Part shown: positions 12,651 to 24,253 of the stretch, piece after piece | How the letters are laid out: each line of letters starts with the position of its first letter | How positions within the stretch are numbered: the stretch's first letter is position 1 | From: Eupeodes corollae | Taxonomy: Eukaryota; Arthropoda; Insecta; Diptera; Syrphidae | Length of the DNA stretch: 64,000 bases | Assembly: GCF_945859685.1 (NCBI RefSeq) | Contig: NC_079148.1 | Location: 140,303,133-140,367,132, forward strand | Reading direction: 5' to 3' | The notes under the pieces: generated by a model | Seen by the model: only the letters and a program-made list of their open reading frames with translations | The model's database searches: none | Told to the model about the DNA's origin: nothing | Program-made: the position numbers and the translations under genes

Positions 12651-15600
12651 AAGAACAAAAGTAACAAGTCTTAGTTATAAAAGTCGAACAATTTTGAACT
12701 TGTCTATTTAACAGTTGTCCCGGAAGTTGTACGAAACCAAAAATATATATTTTAATCCACTGAAAACTCTAAAGCCACTGTTTAACCAGGTAACACTTTC
12801 TAAAAAAAATATGTAAATGCTTACAAAAATACCAATAAACCAAATTAAATAAATCTGCAATTATAAATTCTGAAGTCAAACGTAATTTCAATTAAATTTC
12901 ATCTCCGATATAAAAAAAAATCTCTTAAACTTTTTTAAGCTTGAGCGTAGCTTGGGAGTTTAAATTGGAAATAAGACAAAATTGAATTTGACATCGGTAA
13001 TTGAGGCTTCAATTAAATTTTGCGAAAAGATGCTGCATATTAAGTGTTGTCTGCACATACTTAACGTGTGTATAAGAAAGTCTTAAAAATAAGAAAACTT
13101 TCTTCAAGCACGTTTCCCATTTGATTACCGAAATAAAAATAAATAAAATACTTCAATTAGGTTTGTTGAAGAAAATTTAATCAAAGAAAGAAAAAAAAAA
13201 CGTTAAAATTAGTTTAATGCTATAATTTATAAATAAAAGAAAACTACATATAATTTAATAATTTAAGCACTTAAAAGGTCACAGACCTCTTCGGTCATGT
13301 AGCTCTATCCAGTAAAATCTCATACTGCTTCTCATGGAGCAAGGCTAACAAATCATTGCTATAGGTACAGCAAATAGAATATTTTTCTCATCAAACGAAA
13401 CATTATATACAGTGCTGTGTTAAAATTAGATTTAAATAAAAAATATTAACATTTTAATCTCACAACAATCAAATTCACTAAGATAGCTTATTAAGATTTG
13501 TATTTGACACTATTTGCATTGGCTTATTCGAATTTCCTGTTGTTCTTTTTAGTATCGCTGACATTTGACACCTGCCAAACTCAGCTGTCATTTAAAGTGT
13601 CACTTAATTATAAAGTGGAATGTGTGGCAATTACAAAAAGAATTGTATGCTGGAATCTTTCCGAGGCGACCATTTAAATGATATTGATTTATACACTTAA
13701 TGGTAAAGTTCAAGCTTTTATATATTTTTATTTTTTTAAAAGTAGGTCTTAAATGGGTCGTTCTTCCCATTCTTGGCTTTACTCGGAATACTGAGCTTTA
13801 AAAACTGAAAAGATTTAAGCTTGCAGCCAATTATATTGATGCATTAATTTTACTGTTTCTAGTTGATAGAATGTACTTGCATTTGACACCTGTCAAACGC
13901 AGCAGTCATGTTGGTTGTCAAAATATTAGTTATTTATGTTGATAGATTGCTTACCAATTGAACACCGCATTACAAAAAAAATTAAACACAGTAAAAGCGT
14001 CAATAATGTCATAAGGCTTATGCATCTTGGTAATACACCCTTAGTCCAAGAACAATTGTTGCTGATAATCGGAATTACCGACTGTCGAATTATCGTATAC
14101 ACCTGATTTTTGGGCGGAGGTTTAAGATTATGACTTTGACGATATGCGCTTTCAACACAAACGACGTTTGTTTCTGTGGAAATGCAAAAGAAAGTTTGGA
14201 TTCCACCCACAATCTAGAATCATTTAAGGCAAACACGTTATAGCCTAGATAGTGTCTGAAATGTGTAAAAAAAGGCTTAAAAATGACCTCATAAGAATGG
14301 CATGTTGCGAATCTTCCAGTGCCGGTGATATTTTTCAGAGTTAATGGCAAAGTTTAAGCATAATAGTACAGTACATTTTAATTGATTACAAAAGTGCATA
14401 CAACTGTTGGTCCCTTCATTCCTTGCTAAAGTCTTTAATACTAGAAAAGAAATAAATGTCTTAAAATCTCAACATAAAGAACATAGTTCTTAGTGAATTA
14501 TTACACAGCACTGTATAGATTTGTTTAACAATGCATCATGTTTCTTTGAGTTAATATTATGATGGCTAATTCGATAATATTCTCAAGTATAGCCATAGCG
14601 CTGAGCTGTGTTAGGTAATTATTTACCATCATCCAATGAGCTTGATGCCCTCTCGGTTGATGATGAAGAATATTTGTATTCACCAAGAGACCAATTTATT
14701 CATTGTCAGTCTTTATCTCTCTAAGATTCAAATGAACCCCTCACGCAATATGTCAAACTTAAAAACAATTCAAACAGCGGTAATTATCCCAAGAAAAAAA
14801 AACAAGAAATTTAATTGCCTGAATGCGTTTTCCTCGATCCATAATGAAATGAATCGTTACGTTATTAGTGGGATGAGAACGCACTCCAATGTCATGTCAC
14901 ACATAATTATACCCATCAAAATGACATATCACGTCATCATCATACATATGTGTTGTATATGCCATTGATTTTGGAAATGCTCACGTATGTCTCACAAAAC
15001 CCAATAAGGTTTCACCTCTTTCACTTAAAAACAGGCCAACATCACGGATATACTCGTACATTGTTGAAAAACAAAACAAAAATAAAAAGGTTTACTTTCT
15101 TTTTGCCCTTCGCTTTTTATGAAGCCCACCACGCATCATCACATCAAATCGAAATTTGTATGCTGAACGCACCCGATGCGCTGCAAAAAATGTGTGCGTT
15201 CCACACTTAACTCAAAACGAACATACCTAATTATTTCCATTCAGGTAGAGAAGTGTCATCTGAATTCAAATAAAAGAAATAATATACGAGTATATAGAAC
15301 GAACAATGTTGAAGTCCAATGATGTTATGTGATATTTGATAGCTGATGGGGGGATTCCGGAATAATCATGGGCGCGGAAAACACCGCTCGGTTTTTTGTA
15401 TAATAAATTGGCAATTTCTATCTATATGTCATGCCGGTACGACGCACGGTGCGGTGGTGGTGCGTCGATCGTGTCACTGGATGTTGTCAACGTTCGTTCG
15501 TCGTTGAATGGTCTTCCCTTCTTCTTCGTAGTAGGAACAAAATTATAATTATATTGTTGTTGTCATCCAGCTCGAGCACAAAGGTGTTCATTGTTGAAAA

Positions 15601-16156
15601 TCATCACTTTAGAAATATTGTCTGTTGATACTTTGTTGTATTGTTATTTAAAAAAAAAACTTAAAGTACGTTCAGTCATGAATGATTGAAGTGCGTTCAG
15701 AAAATTCCAAGATGAGTGGGAGTTAAAATAACTCACGGTTCAAGAACGAGGATAGAAATGTGTATACAAAATAAATGTAGTTTTTTTTTTACATATTTAA
15801 TTGAATTGAGTTCGGAATGACGATATGTTTTTATAATATGGCAGAAGAATGGCGCCGCACCCAACAATGAAAAGCAGTTAGATGATAAACGTTTAAGAAT
15901 GCATGCATATCTCTTGATAGGTACACTTCAACTTCAAAATGAATATCGTATGTTATGTGAGGAATGCAAATATCTTTTTTTGTTTTTGACTTAACATCTA
16001 AATTATTGACTTTTTGCGTTCAGATTTTTGTAGGGTTAGAAGGAATATTAACAAATAAACAGCAAGGAGTACGTATTTGAATTAACTTCAAACAATCAAT
16101 AGTGAAAAATTGTTCTGTACGTTTAAGGATATTGTTTAAATATCCTTTCGTAACTC
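12651..16156. other. no gene seen; AT-rich DNA
   Basis: ORFs of 85-110 codons near 13926-14350 (-) and 14636-15210 (+) show no domain, biased composition or splice context I can recognise. A diverged direct repeat pair is at 13562 and 13879 (see findings). A GC-richer patch at about 15420-15530 has no identifiable coding content. Confidence 0.5.
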
Positions 16157-16229
16157 GTTTTCGTAGTGTAGTGGTTATCACGTGTGCTTCACACGCACAA
16201 GGTCCCCGGTTCGAACCCGGGCGGAAACA
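16157..16229 (+). tRNA. tRNA-Val (anticodon CAC)
   Basis: A complete 73-nt cloverleaf. The acceptor stem GTTTTCG pairs with CGGAAAC over 7 bp, with one T-G pair at the fifth position. The anticodon stem TGTGC/GCACA (16183-16187 with 16195-16199) encloses loop TTCACAC, whose anticodon CAC is at 16190-16192. The T arm is CCCGG-TTCGAAC-CCGGG. Internal pol III promoters are an A box TAGTGTAGTGG at 16164-16174 and a B box GGTTCGAACCC at 16208-16218. The discriminator base is A. The gene decodes GTG valine codons. It has no intron. The sequence closely follows the conserved animal tRNA-Val(CAC), apart from the weakened fifth acceptor pair. The T-run downstream supports it being a transcribable gene. 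Confidence 0.96.
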
Positions 16230-16242
16230 ATCTGTAGAAATA

Positions 16243-16252
16243 TTTTTTTTTT
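16243..16252 (+). terminator. RNA polymerase III terminator (T10)
   Basis: A run of ten T begins 14 nt after the tRNA-Val 3' end. Pol III terminates at four or more T on the coding strand, and no earlier T4 lies between, so a short trailer is expected. Confidence 0.85.
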
Positions 16253-16814
16253 ATTTATTGAAAGGTTTGTACAGGAGGAGTGAAGGTTTTATGAGGTTTG
16301 TGGTTACTAAATTGAATTACTTATTAGCGGGTCATTCAATTTTCGGTAAATAAAACACACCCAGTGAACAATGTTTAATGAAGATTTAGTGTGAAAATTC
16401 ATGTCACTCAAAATGGCCGAATCGGAGAGATTTTCATTCTATTAAAGCCATTTTTAAACACTTTTTCACACATTTTGGGTGGTATCTCGATTAAAACTTG
16501 AGTTTTTATGGTTTTTAGTGTGTCTAGAGTGTGGCGATTATTTGCATAGTTACGGACTTTTAAATATTTCGAGAACTATATCAAATCATAGCATAACATG
16601 ACCTGAAAACTTTTCAGGCAATAAAACAAGCTACGTTTGAATCACTGATTTTGTAAAAAGTCTTAATAATTTTGAACGAGTTTTTCGTTTACCGTCATTT
16701 CATCGGTAAGAATTTTCCTTTGGCAATTAAAATACTTAAAGGTCCGAGTTCAAAATAAAGTCTATGCTATTTTTTGAGACATTACATGTTAATGATCGAA
16801 AAAACTCATACATA
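16253..16814. other. no gene seen
   Basis: AT-rich sequence with no recognised element between the tRNA terminator and the MITE. Confidence 0.5.
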
Positions 16815-17173
16815 ATGGCTGAAACACAAACACGCTTCAGCTTGAAGTTTACGAGTTCAGCCGTAGGAATTCAATGCATGCTATCACAATGAAGCTTCAA
16901 CCTCACGTTTCATTTGACAATCGTAAGGAAATTACGTAGTGTTACGTAATGTGACTCTAAAAGGAAGCTCTGATTCAAATTTGCTGAACAGTTGACAGCT
17001 AAACAGCTGTAAAAAAGTCAACAATTGAGAGATTTCCATTGGTTATTATAGGCTGTGTAAGCTACTTCCGCAATAAATTTAATGTTTTCGATTTCAAAAC
17101 ACATACACCGAAAAAAAAATGTTGATAATACAACTGTAAAATTGATATTTTTCGGTGATAAAAGTCGTCCAAC

Positions 17174-17585
17174 ATTAAAAATATCAAAATTGATATGTCT
17201 GTCATATCAAAATAACATTTTTTTAAATGTTAATTTAATAATTTTAATATCAAAATGACATTCAAATATCAATATTATTTTGATAATTTTGTTTACACTT
17301 TAACATTATAATTATCAGAACGATATTATTATTTGATATTTTTAAATATATATTTAATAATATTTATCTCTCATTTACATTAAAAATATCAATTTTTCAG
17401 TACAGTTACATTAAAAATATCAAATTGATATGTCTGTCATATCAAAACAACATTTTTTTAAATGTAAATTTAATAATTTAAATATCAAAATGACATTCAA
17501 ATATCAATATTATTTTGATAATTTTGTTTACAGTTTAACGCTATAATTATCAAAATGATATTAATCTTTGATGCTTTTAAATATA
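17174..17585. repeat. ~175-bp direct duplication in subterminal arm
   Basis: Two near-identical blocks, starting AACATTAAAAATATCAAA at 17173 and ACATTAAAAATATCAAAT at 17408, share GATATGTCTGTCATATCAAA, TGACATTCAAATATCAA and GATAATTTTGTTTACA in the same order. They are offset by about 235 bp. Confidence 0.8.
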
Positions 17586-17831
17586 CATATATTTAAAAAT
17601 ATCCATTTGACATTAATATACTTATACTTACGTTTTTCATTAATCTCAATCCATTTCGACCTTTTTAAATTAAAACAAAAAAAAATGTTAAAATTTTCCA
17701 AAAAGTTTTATTTGCTTTCAAAAAGTTTTATTTCTAATTACAGAATTTCCATTCGGTAAAACATAAATTGAGCTGAGTTGAGGTCAAAAGTTATTTCTGG
17801 ATTTGATGTTTGGTAAAATAAATCAACTTAC

Positions 17832-17972
17832 CGTATTTAGCTTTTGAAACAATGAACTGTTTGTAGAAGCAGAGCAGGTCGATTTAGAAGTGCTTGAGGT
17901 ACTTGTATGTAGATTTTGCAGCCAACTGCAAACATCCGAGTTGCAAGTAACAGTTGAAGCGGTTGGGATTTC
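17832..17972 (-). pseudogene. SAM-like domain gene, exon 3 (Ser/Thr-rich linker)
   Basis: The exon follows an acceptor CCCAAAG and ends at a consensus donor GTAAGT (17831-17826). It continues in phase 0 from exon 2 and reads EIPTASTVTCNSDVCSWLQ, then a Ser/Thr-rich run and SLFQKLNT, with no stop. It is 141 nt, an exact multiple of three. A further exon would be expected after the donor, but none is recognisable in the remaining 720 bp of the element, so the gene is truncated on the 3' side. Confidence 0.55.
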
Positions 17973-18053
17973 CTTTGGGAATATTTGTATTTATAAATTA
18001 TAATACGAGCATACGATAAATAAGTAAAAAGCTATTGCGAACTCAAAACTTAC

Positions 18054-18184
18054 ATTTTTAAACTTCCATGACATAAGTTTGTGCTTAAACTCTGCACGAA
18101 GTCCTATATTTTCCAGTCCTGGGAACATTTCATCGATGTCTTCTTTTAATAAGTATCTAAGTCTATTGATGGTTACTCCACAAG
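18054..18184 (-). pseudogene. SAM-like domain gene, exon 2
   Basis: The acceptor TTCTAATAG precedes CTTGTGG and the donor GTAAGT follows at 18053-18048. The exon joins exon 1 in phase (codon split 1/2) and reads CGVTINRLRYLLKEDIDEMF, then PGLENIGLRAEFKHKL and MSWKFKN. This is the second half of a SAM-like domain: a helix with the pattern L..L.EEDI.E.FP, then a GLR..F...L helix. Such domains mediate protein-protein or RNA contacts. In insects this variant occurs in many multicopy uncharacterised genes, which makes a transposon-carried origin plausible. No stop or frameshift is present within the exon. Confidence 0.7.
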
Positions 18185-18283
18185 CTATTAGAAACAAGCA
18201 TATATTTATAAACATTTACGAATTTCAAGAAAGTGGTTTGAGAAAACTTGGCAGTGGCTAAATACTTACTATACTATACTTAC

Positions 18284-18440
18284 ATTTTAAGTCATTGAAT
18301 GTTTCTTCCAAGTTCCACTCTTTTAATAACTTTTGAAGTTCAGACCACTCGGAATTATTAAAAGTGTTTTCACCGTCTCTGACACTTCCACTCAAACTGT
18401 TATTAATATAAGAATTGAGCGAAGCGAAATCACAAATATC
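18284..18440 (-). pseudogene. SAM-like domain gene, exon 1 (partial at 5' side)
   Basis: The exon reads DICDFASLNSYINN, then EWSELQKLLKEWNLEETF and NDLK, ending with one base of a split codon at a consensus donor (GTAAGT at 18283-18278). The WNLEETFNDL part is the first helices of a SAM-like fold. Immediately upstream in frame is a TAA, and the sequence further upstream (a pyrimidine-rich run ending CAG near 18466) could be an old acceptor, so the 5' end is incomplete or damaged. The exon continues in frame into exon 2. It lies wholly inside the 17106-19040 transposon. Confidence 0.6.
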
Positions 18441-19241
18441 TTACTTCACTGGTTTAAAATCAATGACTGAAAAAGTAAAAGGGTACTTAGATCGATTGGG
18501 AAGTTTGATATTTTAAGTCATCAAAAAAATGTAATTTTTACTTTTTTCCAATCAAATTGATATTAAAACAATGTTGTTTTGATATTTAAAAATATCAAAA
18601 TATAGTACTTATATTTTTAGTATCAAACGGATATTTAAAAAATGTTGTTTTGATATTTTAAAATATCAAAATTTCTAACATAAAATGTGGTGTGTCGAAT
18701 TGATATTCAAGAAATTTGGTTTTGATATTTAAAAGTATCAAAAATATACTATTTATATTTTTAATACCATTTTGATACTGAAAAAAGTTGATCTTACATT
18801 TTTATTATGAAAATGATATTAGTAATGGAAATAGTAGTTTTGATATGAAAAATTGATATTACAATGTAAAAAAATGACTTGATAGATTGATATTTTATTG
18901 TTTTACTGATATGAAAAATATAATCGTGATATTATTTATATCAGAATAATAACTTTTTACTGCAATTTTAGTGAAATTGATATGATATGTGAATTGATAT
19001 TGAAAAAATATCAAAATGATATGTTCTTTTTTTTTCAGTGTATTTTTTTTATTTTGAGAAAAAATAACAGCTGCTTATGACAGAAGTGCCAATTTAGAAA
19101 TGTCATATTGGAAGTGTCATTCAAAGCAACCTCGAAGCATGCCCAACGTAACGCAGTTGAAGCCGAAGCTGAAGCGTGTTTGTGTTTCAGCCATAAGGCT
19201 TTTTGAGAAGTTCGTATTTTTTCAATCTTAACAAAACTTTT

Positions 19242-19586
19242 ATGGCTGAATGACAAACACGCTTCAGCTTCGGCTTCACCTGACGTTTACAAGTTCAGAC
19301 ATAGGAATTCAACGCATGCTATCACAATGGAGCTTCGATCTCACGTTTCGTTTGAAAATCGTAAGGAAAAGAACGTAATGTAACGTAATGTGACTCCAAA
19401 TGCAAGCTTTAGTTTAATTTTCTGAACATTTGCTTTGTCTGACAGATCAACAGCTGTAAAAAAAATGTCAACAAACAAAATATTTGCACTTTGAAGGATG
19501 AAATAATAGAAATGTCATTCAAAGCAACTTCCAAGCAGGCCCACCGTAACGCAGAAGAAGCTGAAGCGTGTTTGTGATTCAGTCAT
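19242..19586. mobile_element. MITE family 1, copy 2
   Basis: A complete ~345-bp copy. The left TIR ATGGCTGAATGACAAACACG continues CTTCAGCTTCGGCTTC. The right TIR (19586 backwards) ATGACTGAATCACAAACACG continues CTTCAGCTTC. It lies only 47 bp from the right end of copy 1, so two family members are adjacent. No coding capacity. Confidence 0.88.
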
Positions 19587-20029
19587 TAGCCATTTAAGCT
19601 TGAACGGTTTTTACAGTAAAATGTACAAGAGTTGCAACATAAAATTTGTTTTTGAAACGAAGGCGTCATCTTAACAAAGCTATCACGCCAATTTTTTGAA
19701 ATATAAGGTTTTACAATAGGGAGGTGTTGATTTTGACAGCTCGTAGCGGCCATTTTGATTCTTTTATTTTTTGTCAAAATGTGTGATCGAGAGATCACTT
19801 AATCACTATGGAAAAATCGTCATGACAACTTACAGTGTCGAGCAACACGTGTAAATGATTAAACTTTTTGATTTTGTAGCAGTTTTAAGTTGCTCCCAAA
19901 GTTGGTCAAAATGTCATCTTTTAGCGGCCTTTTTAGCATTAATAGGTACGTGAATAAGCTAAATTGCTGCATGTAGGACTACTCTAATCCACACGAGATT
20001 CAAAAGGTGCCAATGCATTTCAATACAGT
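19587..20029. other. no gene seen
   Basis: No recognisable feature. A GACAGCTCGTAGCGGCCATT block near 19735 resembles flanks of old mariners in this window but is not conclusive. Confidence 0.45.
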
Positions 20030-20330
20030 TTTTGTTTGGATTTTGGGCTGGAGGAGTCATCAGTCCGCACTTCTTCAAAATGATGCTGGCCAGGCCATCA
20101 CTGTCAACGGCAAGCGATGATCACCAACTTTTTGTTGCCTGTAATGGATAATATGTAGTTTCATTTCAACATGATGACGCTATCGATGGAAGTTCCGATT
20201 TGAATTCAGCAACAATTATAAAACGTACATATTTGCAAAACCATCGAAACATCAAATTCAAGGTCTCCCAAAACTTTATAAAGTCAGCCAACTGAAGTCT
20301 CAAAACTTATACGAATTTCCAGAAACTTAG
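20030..20330 (+). mobile_element. mariner-like transposase relic
   Basis: The plus strand reads, with frame changes, FWAGGVISP-like, FFKMMLA, AITVNGKR and TNFLLPVMDN (about 20035-20160), then FQHDDA at about 20165-20180, in the position of the QQDGA block holding the second catalytic Asp. The order matches the GGIIGPYFF, VTVNGDRYRS, TNFLLPKM and WFQQDGA blocks of the DD41D mariner at 24254-25543, so it is an old relative. Heavily decayed. Confidence 0.65.
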
Positions 20331-23300
20331 TGAAATATAAGAATCATTTAAACTTTTTCAAGAAAACATAGATTGTTAATACAATTTATTGTATTTGCCT
20401 TTGAAACATTTTTTGGTTGTCTTAAAAATTTTTAAAGAGCCATATTTTAAAAACCTGATGTGATAAAAAAATGGTAAAGTGGGATTCAAATTCGACAACT
20501 TACTTAAAAGTACTAACTTTAAAGAGTATTGTTTTGTTTGTGGGCCAGACAAAAAAAAACTTAATTTGCCTACAAGTGTTAAGCATCTTGCACATGAGCT
20601 ACGAACTACGAACTGCGAAATGTGGATGTTTGCATATTTTGACTTTTCTTTCACATGAGCTTTATTTCCATTCATAGACAGCGACGAATTGTCAGTTTTG
20701 TCTCCTTTATGTGCCGCAGCCAATACCTTTCACACAAGAAACAAAACAAGAGTGGTATAATTTTGAGGTAAGGTTGGGCGCGAACAATTTATTCGTTGCA
20801 ATGTGGATGGTTTCTGGAACGCGAATAGAGATTGACAGTTCGTGCAATTCGTTAATACCAAATTATTTTTACAAAATTTTCTTGTTTTAGAGAACAAAAT
20901 GCAATTTTTATTATCCTAACATTAGTGTCAATTGGTTTCATGCAATTTAAATGTGTTTTTGTTTGAAAATGACTTTTTCTTTATTCCATGTTCGCTCTCA
21001 TGTGCAAGGTCCTTTATGTATGACACTTTAAATGACAGCTGTGTGCATAGATGTCAAATACCAGCGCTAGCAACTTGAAACTACGAAACGAATGACTATA
21101 CACCAATTTCAAATTTTATGAAAAGTTGGTACCGATCACACTAATTAGATATAAGTGTTCCTATTTGTGTATCGTTATTCGTACAAAAGCCTCTGGGAAG
21201 CTGCTTGTCCACAAAAAGCCAGTAAACTTCACTTTACATATTTTCAATCTTCATGTTTGACGCAACCTTACAGACCTCTTCAATCTTTCTGAAAGTAATT
21301 CGATATTACCAACAAACCAGTGAGGTTTCGAACAGGAATAATGAAATGTCAAATCTCCTAAATGTCTTTGACAGCTAGATGTCATTGTCAACTATTACAT
21401 CAGCTGAAACATAATCGATTGGAAAAAGCTGTCATTGCATTGCTCTCTGATCACTCCATGGGAAACATTAACAACTTTCCAGTTTACAATTAAATTTTGT
21501 TTCGTACAAAAGTTGATTTGATTTTAAAAAATGTTAACAAATCAGTAACCTTCTTCAATAGGAATGTCGCTCTATTTTTATTTCACAACATTCACTTGCA
21601 CTTTGATGATGCATTTTACTGTTTTTATCTAATCAGGAACTTCGATTAAAATCAAGTGTTTTCACATTCGGAATTACAAATTATTACAAAAAAGAAAACT
21701 ATAAAAAGCCATCGATGAAATCAATAAATAAGAAAATAAAATGTAACCTTCTCCTTATTGCAATTGCAATATCATTCACCTGTCATTCAGTTATACGAGA
21801 TTGTAAAAATATATAATATTTATAAATATATAAAATTACTAATTTAAACTCCCATACTTGAAAATATATTTCTTCGTATTGAGGAATTACATGCTATTCA
21901 CCTTATCTAGTCGCCAAGTGGCGAGCGTCGCGCAGCTTAGAAAATAAACAAAGTTCCATAAAAGGCTTTGAAAAAATTACGTAAGAGGTTTGAAATTTTC
22001 ACATTCACAGCTTATCAGCTACATTTTTGAGCTCAATACATACACTTCCTGAGGGGAGAAAAAAAATTGCAAAATAAACAAAATTTCAATGTTAAAAAAA
22101 AGTTAAGTTGCAATCGACATAAACGATAAAAAAAAAACCACTTAATGAAATTCCTATAACATTTTCTTTTCTATAATGAGGCATTTAATTAAAAATAACT
22201 CAAATATCAGAGGAACAAAAATATTGTCATCACACAAAACTATGACGCCATAAAACAACAATTAACTTTGATCAAAAAATACCTTAGTTTGAGAGATTAG
22301 AGTCGCACATAACTTTAATTCGAGTTCAATTAAATATTCGTGTTTCGTTTTACAACACAAACGAAAAAAGAAAATAAAGTGAACGAAAACATGCTTGCCA
22401 AGTTAGGAAGTCATCATTATCAAATATTTCAAATTTTTCTAAAGTTTTTGAACTTTTTGACAGGAAAGAAACCGAGAGGAAATGTCAATCCGCCATTTTG
22501 GAAACAAAAAGCAATTCAAGAAGCAGCCATCTTTTTGTTTTTGACGTTTTATGTCACTTTGAGGGCGGTTTTCTGATGTTTCACCTAAAGTTTTGTAAGT
22601 AGTTTAGAAAAGAAATCTTATTTGAAGTTTATGGCAACCGTGAATAAGTTTCAACTCAGCCCATTTGTTAAGTTGAGGTGGGCCATTATTCACTACAATC
22701 GGCGGCGGCGGTGGTGTTGACCAGTCTCCGCATATAAATATAATTCGCACGGAGAAAAATAATACACAATCTGATGCATTTTCATTGGAATGCAACTTAG
22801 AGTAACTTCCAAAGACTGCTTCAACAAAAGATATGAGGTTGCTTTTTTGTTTTGTGTTTCTCTTTTTATAAAAGATATAAAGATATTTATTATATTTGAG
22901 CTCGGACCAACTAGAAACCTAGAATTATTTCAATTGAAAGTCGAAGTGTCATGTTATTGGGACCAGTGTACGTTTGCGGTCAGCAGGCATTATGCATATA
23001 AAATGCACAAAGGTATCACCAACTATGCATATCTACAGTTGTAGTCTAAATAATAGGAACGTTTCTTTATTTTTGTAGTATTCATTTGATTAAAGCTTGA
23101 ATGTCAGGAAGAGGCTTTATTGTATTAATGGTTAGCATGATGTCAAACTATTTAATTAAAAATTACATGAACTTAAAGTTTTGGAGATTTGCAAATTAGC
23201 TGTCAAAATAATAGAAACACTTGAAGACAAATCTGAAACAGAAGTTCTATTTGGTTAAAAAGGTCAGATTTTGGGAAGGATTTTTAACCTGGGATTGATT

Positions 23301-23479
23301 TCAAAATTGTAATGCAAGTTTTATTTAAAAATGCAATATAACTTGTAGCAAACTCTGTACTTAAAAACGTTATGAAGTTATTTAAGCACTACGTAAAAGA
23401 GAACCGTGAATTGGAACACAAAACAGAGAACTTTTTTTTTTAAATTGACATAAATTAACTTCTCCTCGCATTACAATTT
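20331..23479. other. no gene seen; AT-rich DNA
   Basis: No recognisable domain. A 115-codon minus-strand frame (20723-20376) and others near 22340-23044 lack any familiar motif. A block at 21021-21060 is an inverted relative of the repeats at 13562 and 13879. Confidence 0.5.
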
Positions 23480-24253
23480 TAATAAGATTTCAGGCATATG
23501 ACTACCACTTCTGGGTTGGATGTAGTCTAATCAAGAGGTCCAATTTATTAATGAAAATAACCAAACGGCGTTAAATCACATGATCTTGGAGACTAATTCA
23601 GGGCTCTATAACCGTAACGTGAAACTATCTTAATATCATAGGTTCCTTCAATAAATCATTTGTGTATATTGGATATCATAGATGTTCTATTCATGAACCA
23701 AAAAGTCAGTAATCATGGCTTTCTAGTGGTCACTATAAAATAATTCCGCCAACTCTAAATACGAAAGTTTTATTAAGTGACGTATCCATTCAACCAAAAG
23801 TGAGCTTAATCCGTTAACAAAGTTCGAACGATACGTATTTTGAACAGAAACATGATTTTCGAAATAAATTTGCAGAGATTAAAAGTGACAAAGTGTCAGT
23901 CTTTTAACATGTGTTGAAACGCCAAACTAAACCACAAATAAATTACTTGACAGCAGTCAAAACACAGCTGTCAAAACACTCTGCCCCGATGAGATCGTTG
24001 CACTTAAGAACAACAAAGCGATGGGACTTGATGGAACTCCCGCAGGGCTTTTACAAGCAGCGCCAGCGTCATCAAGCTCATAAAAGAAGCCTGGACAACC
24101 GAAAGCTTCCTCGATGAGTGGAAGAAGGGAATTATCGCAAGAACTGAAGAGGAATTTGCGGTCTACCTGCCGTTACCAACATAGTAACAAAAGTCATCCT
24201 GGAACGCAGGATATTCTGGCCAAACCTTAAATCAAAGAAGAAATATATATATA

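Larger units (their letters stand above)
17106..19040. mobile_element. TIR element (CACYG ends, TA TSD) carrying SAM-like exons
   Basis: The left end CACCGAAAAAAAAA and the inverted right end CACTGAAAAAAAAA (19040 backwards) form 14-bp TIRs with one mismatch. TA flanks both sides (17104-17105, 19041-19042). The insertion cleanly splits a MITE, which confirms the boundaries. Both subterminal regions are packed with short palindromic motifs of the type ATATCAAAAnnATAT. The left arm contains a ~175-bp direct duplication (17174-17345 and 17408-17585). The centre, 17832-18440 on the minus strand, carries three exons of a SAM-like domain gene. No transposase is recognisable. CACTG ends with AT-rich subterminal repeats would suit a CMC (EnSpm-like) element, while a TA TSD would also suit Tc1/mariner; undecided. 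Confidence 0.8.
16815..19194. mobile_element. MITE family 1, copy 1 (split by a nested transposon)
   Basis: The left end reads ATGGCTGAAACACAAACACG then CTTCAGCTT. The right end (19194 backwards) reads ATGGCTGAAACACAAACACG then CTTCAGCTTCGGCTTC. The interior matches the intact copies at 19242-19586 and 40804-41153, for example the GTTACGTAATGTGACTC and ACAGCTGTAAAAAA-type blocks. Removing 17106-19040 leaves about 445 bp. It has no coding capacity; it must have been moved by a transposase supplied elsewhere. The superfamily is not determined because the TSD is ambiguous (a TA dinucleotide is possible). Confidence 0.85.

Noticed and set aside
13926..15210. ORFs of 85-110 codons as host genes
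   Set aside because: No domain, no splice pattern, and low-complexity composition typical of AT-rich noise.
20376..20723. 115-codon minus-strand ORF as a gene
   Set aside because: No recognisable motif and an overlapping ORF on the other strand; composition not protein-like.
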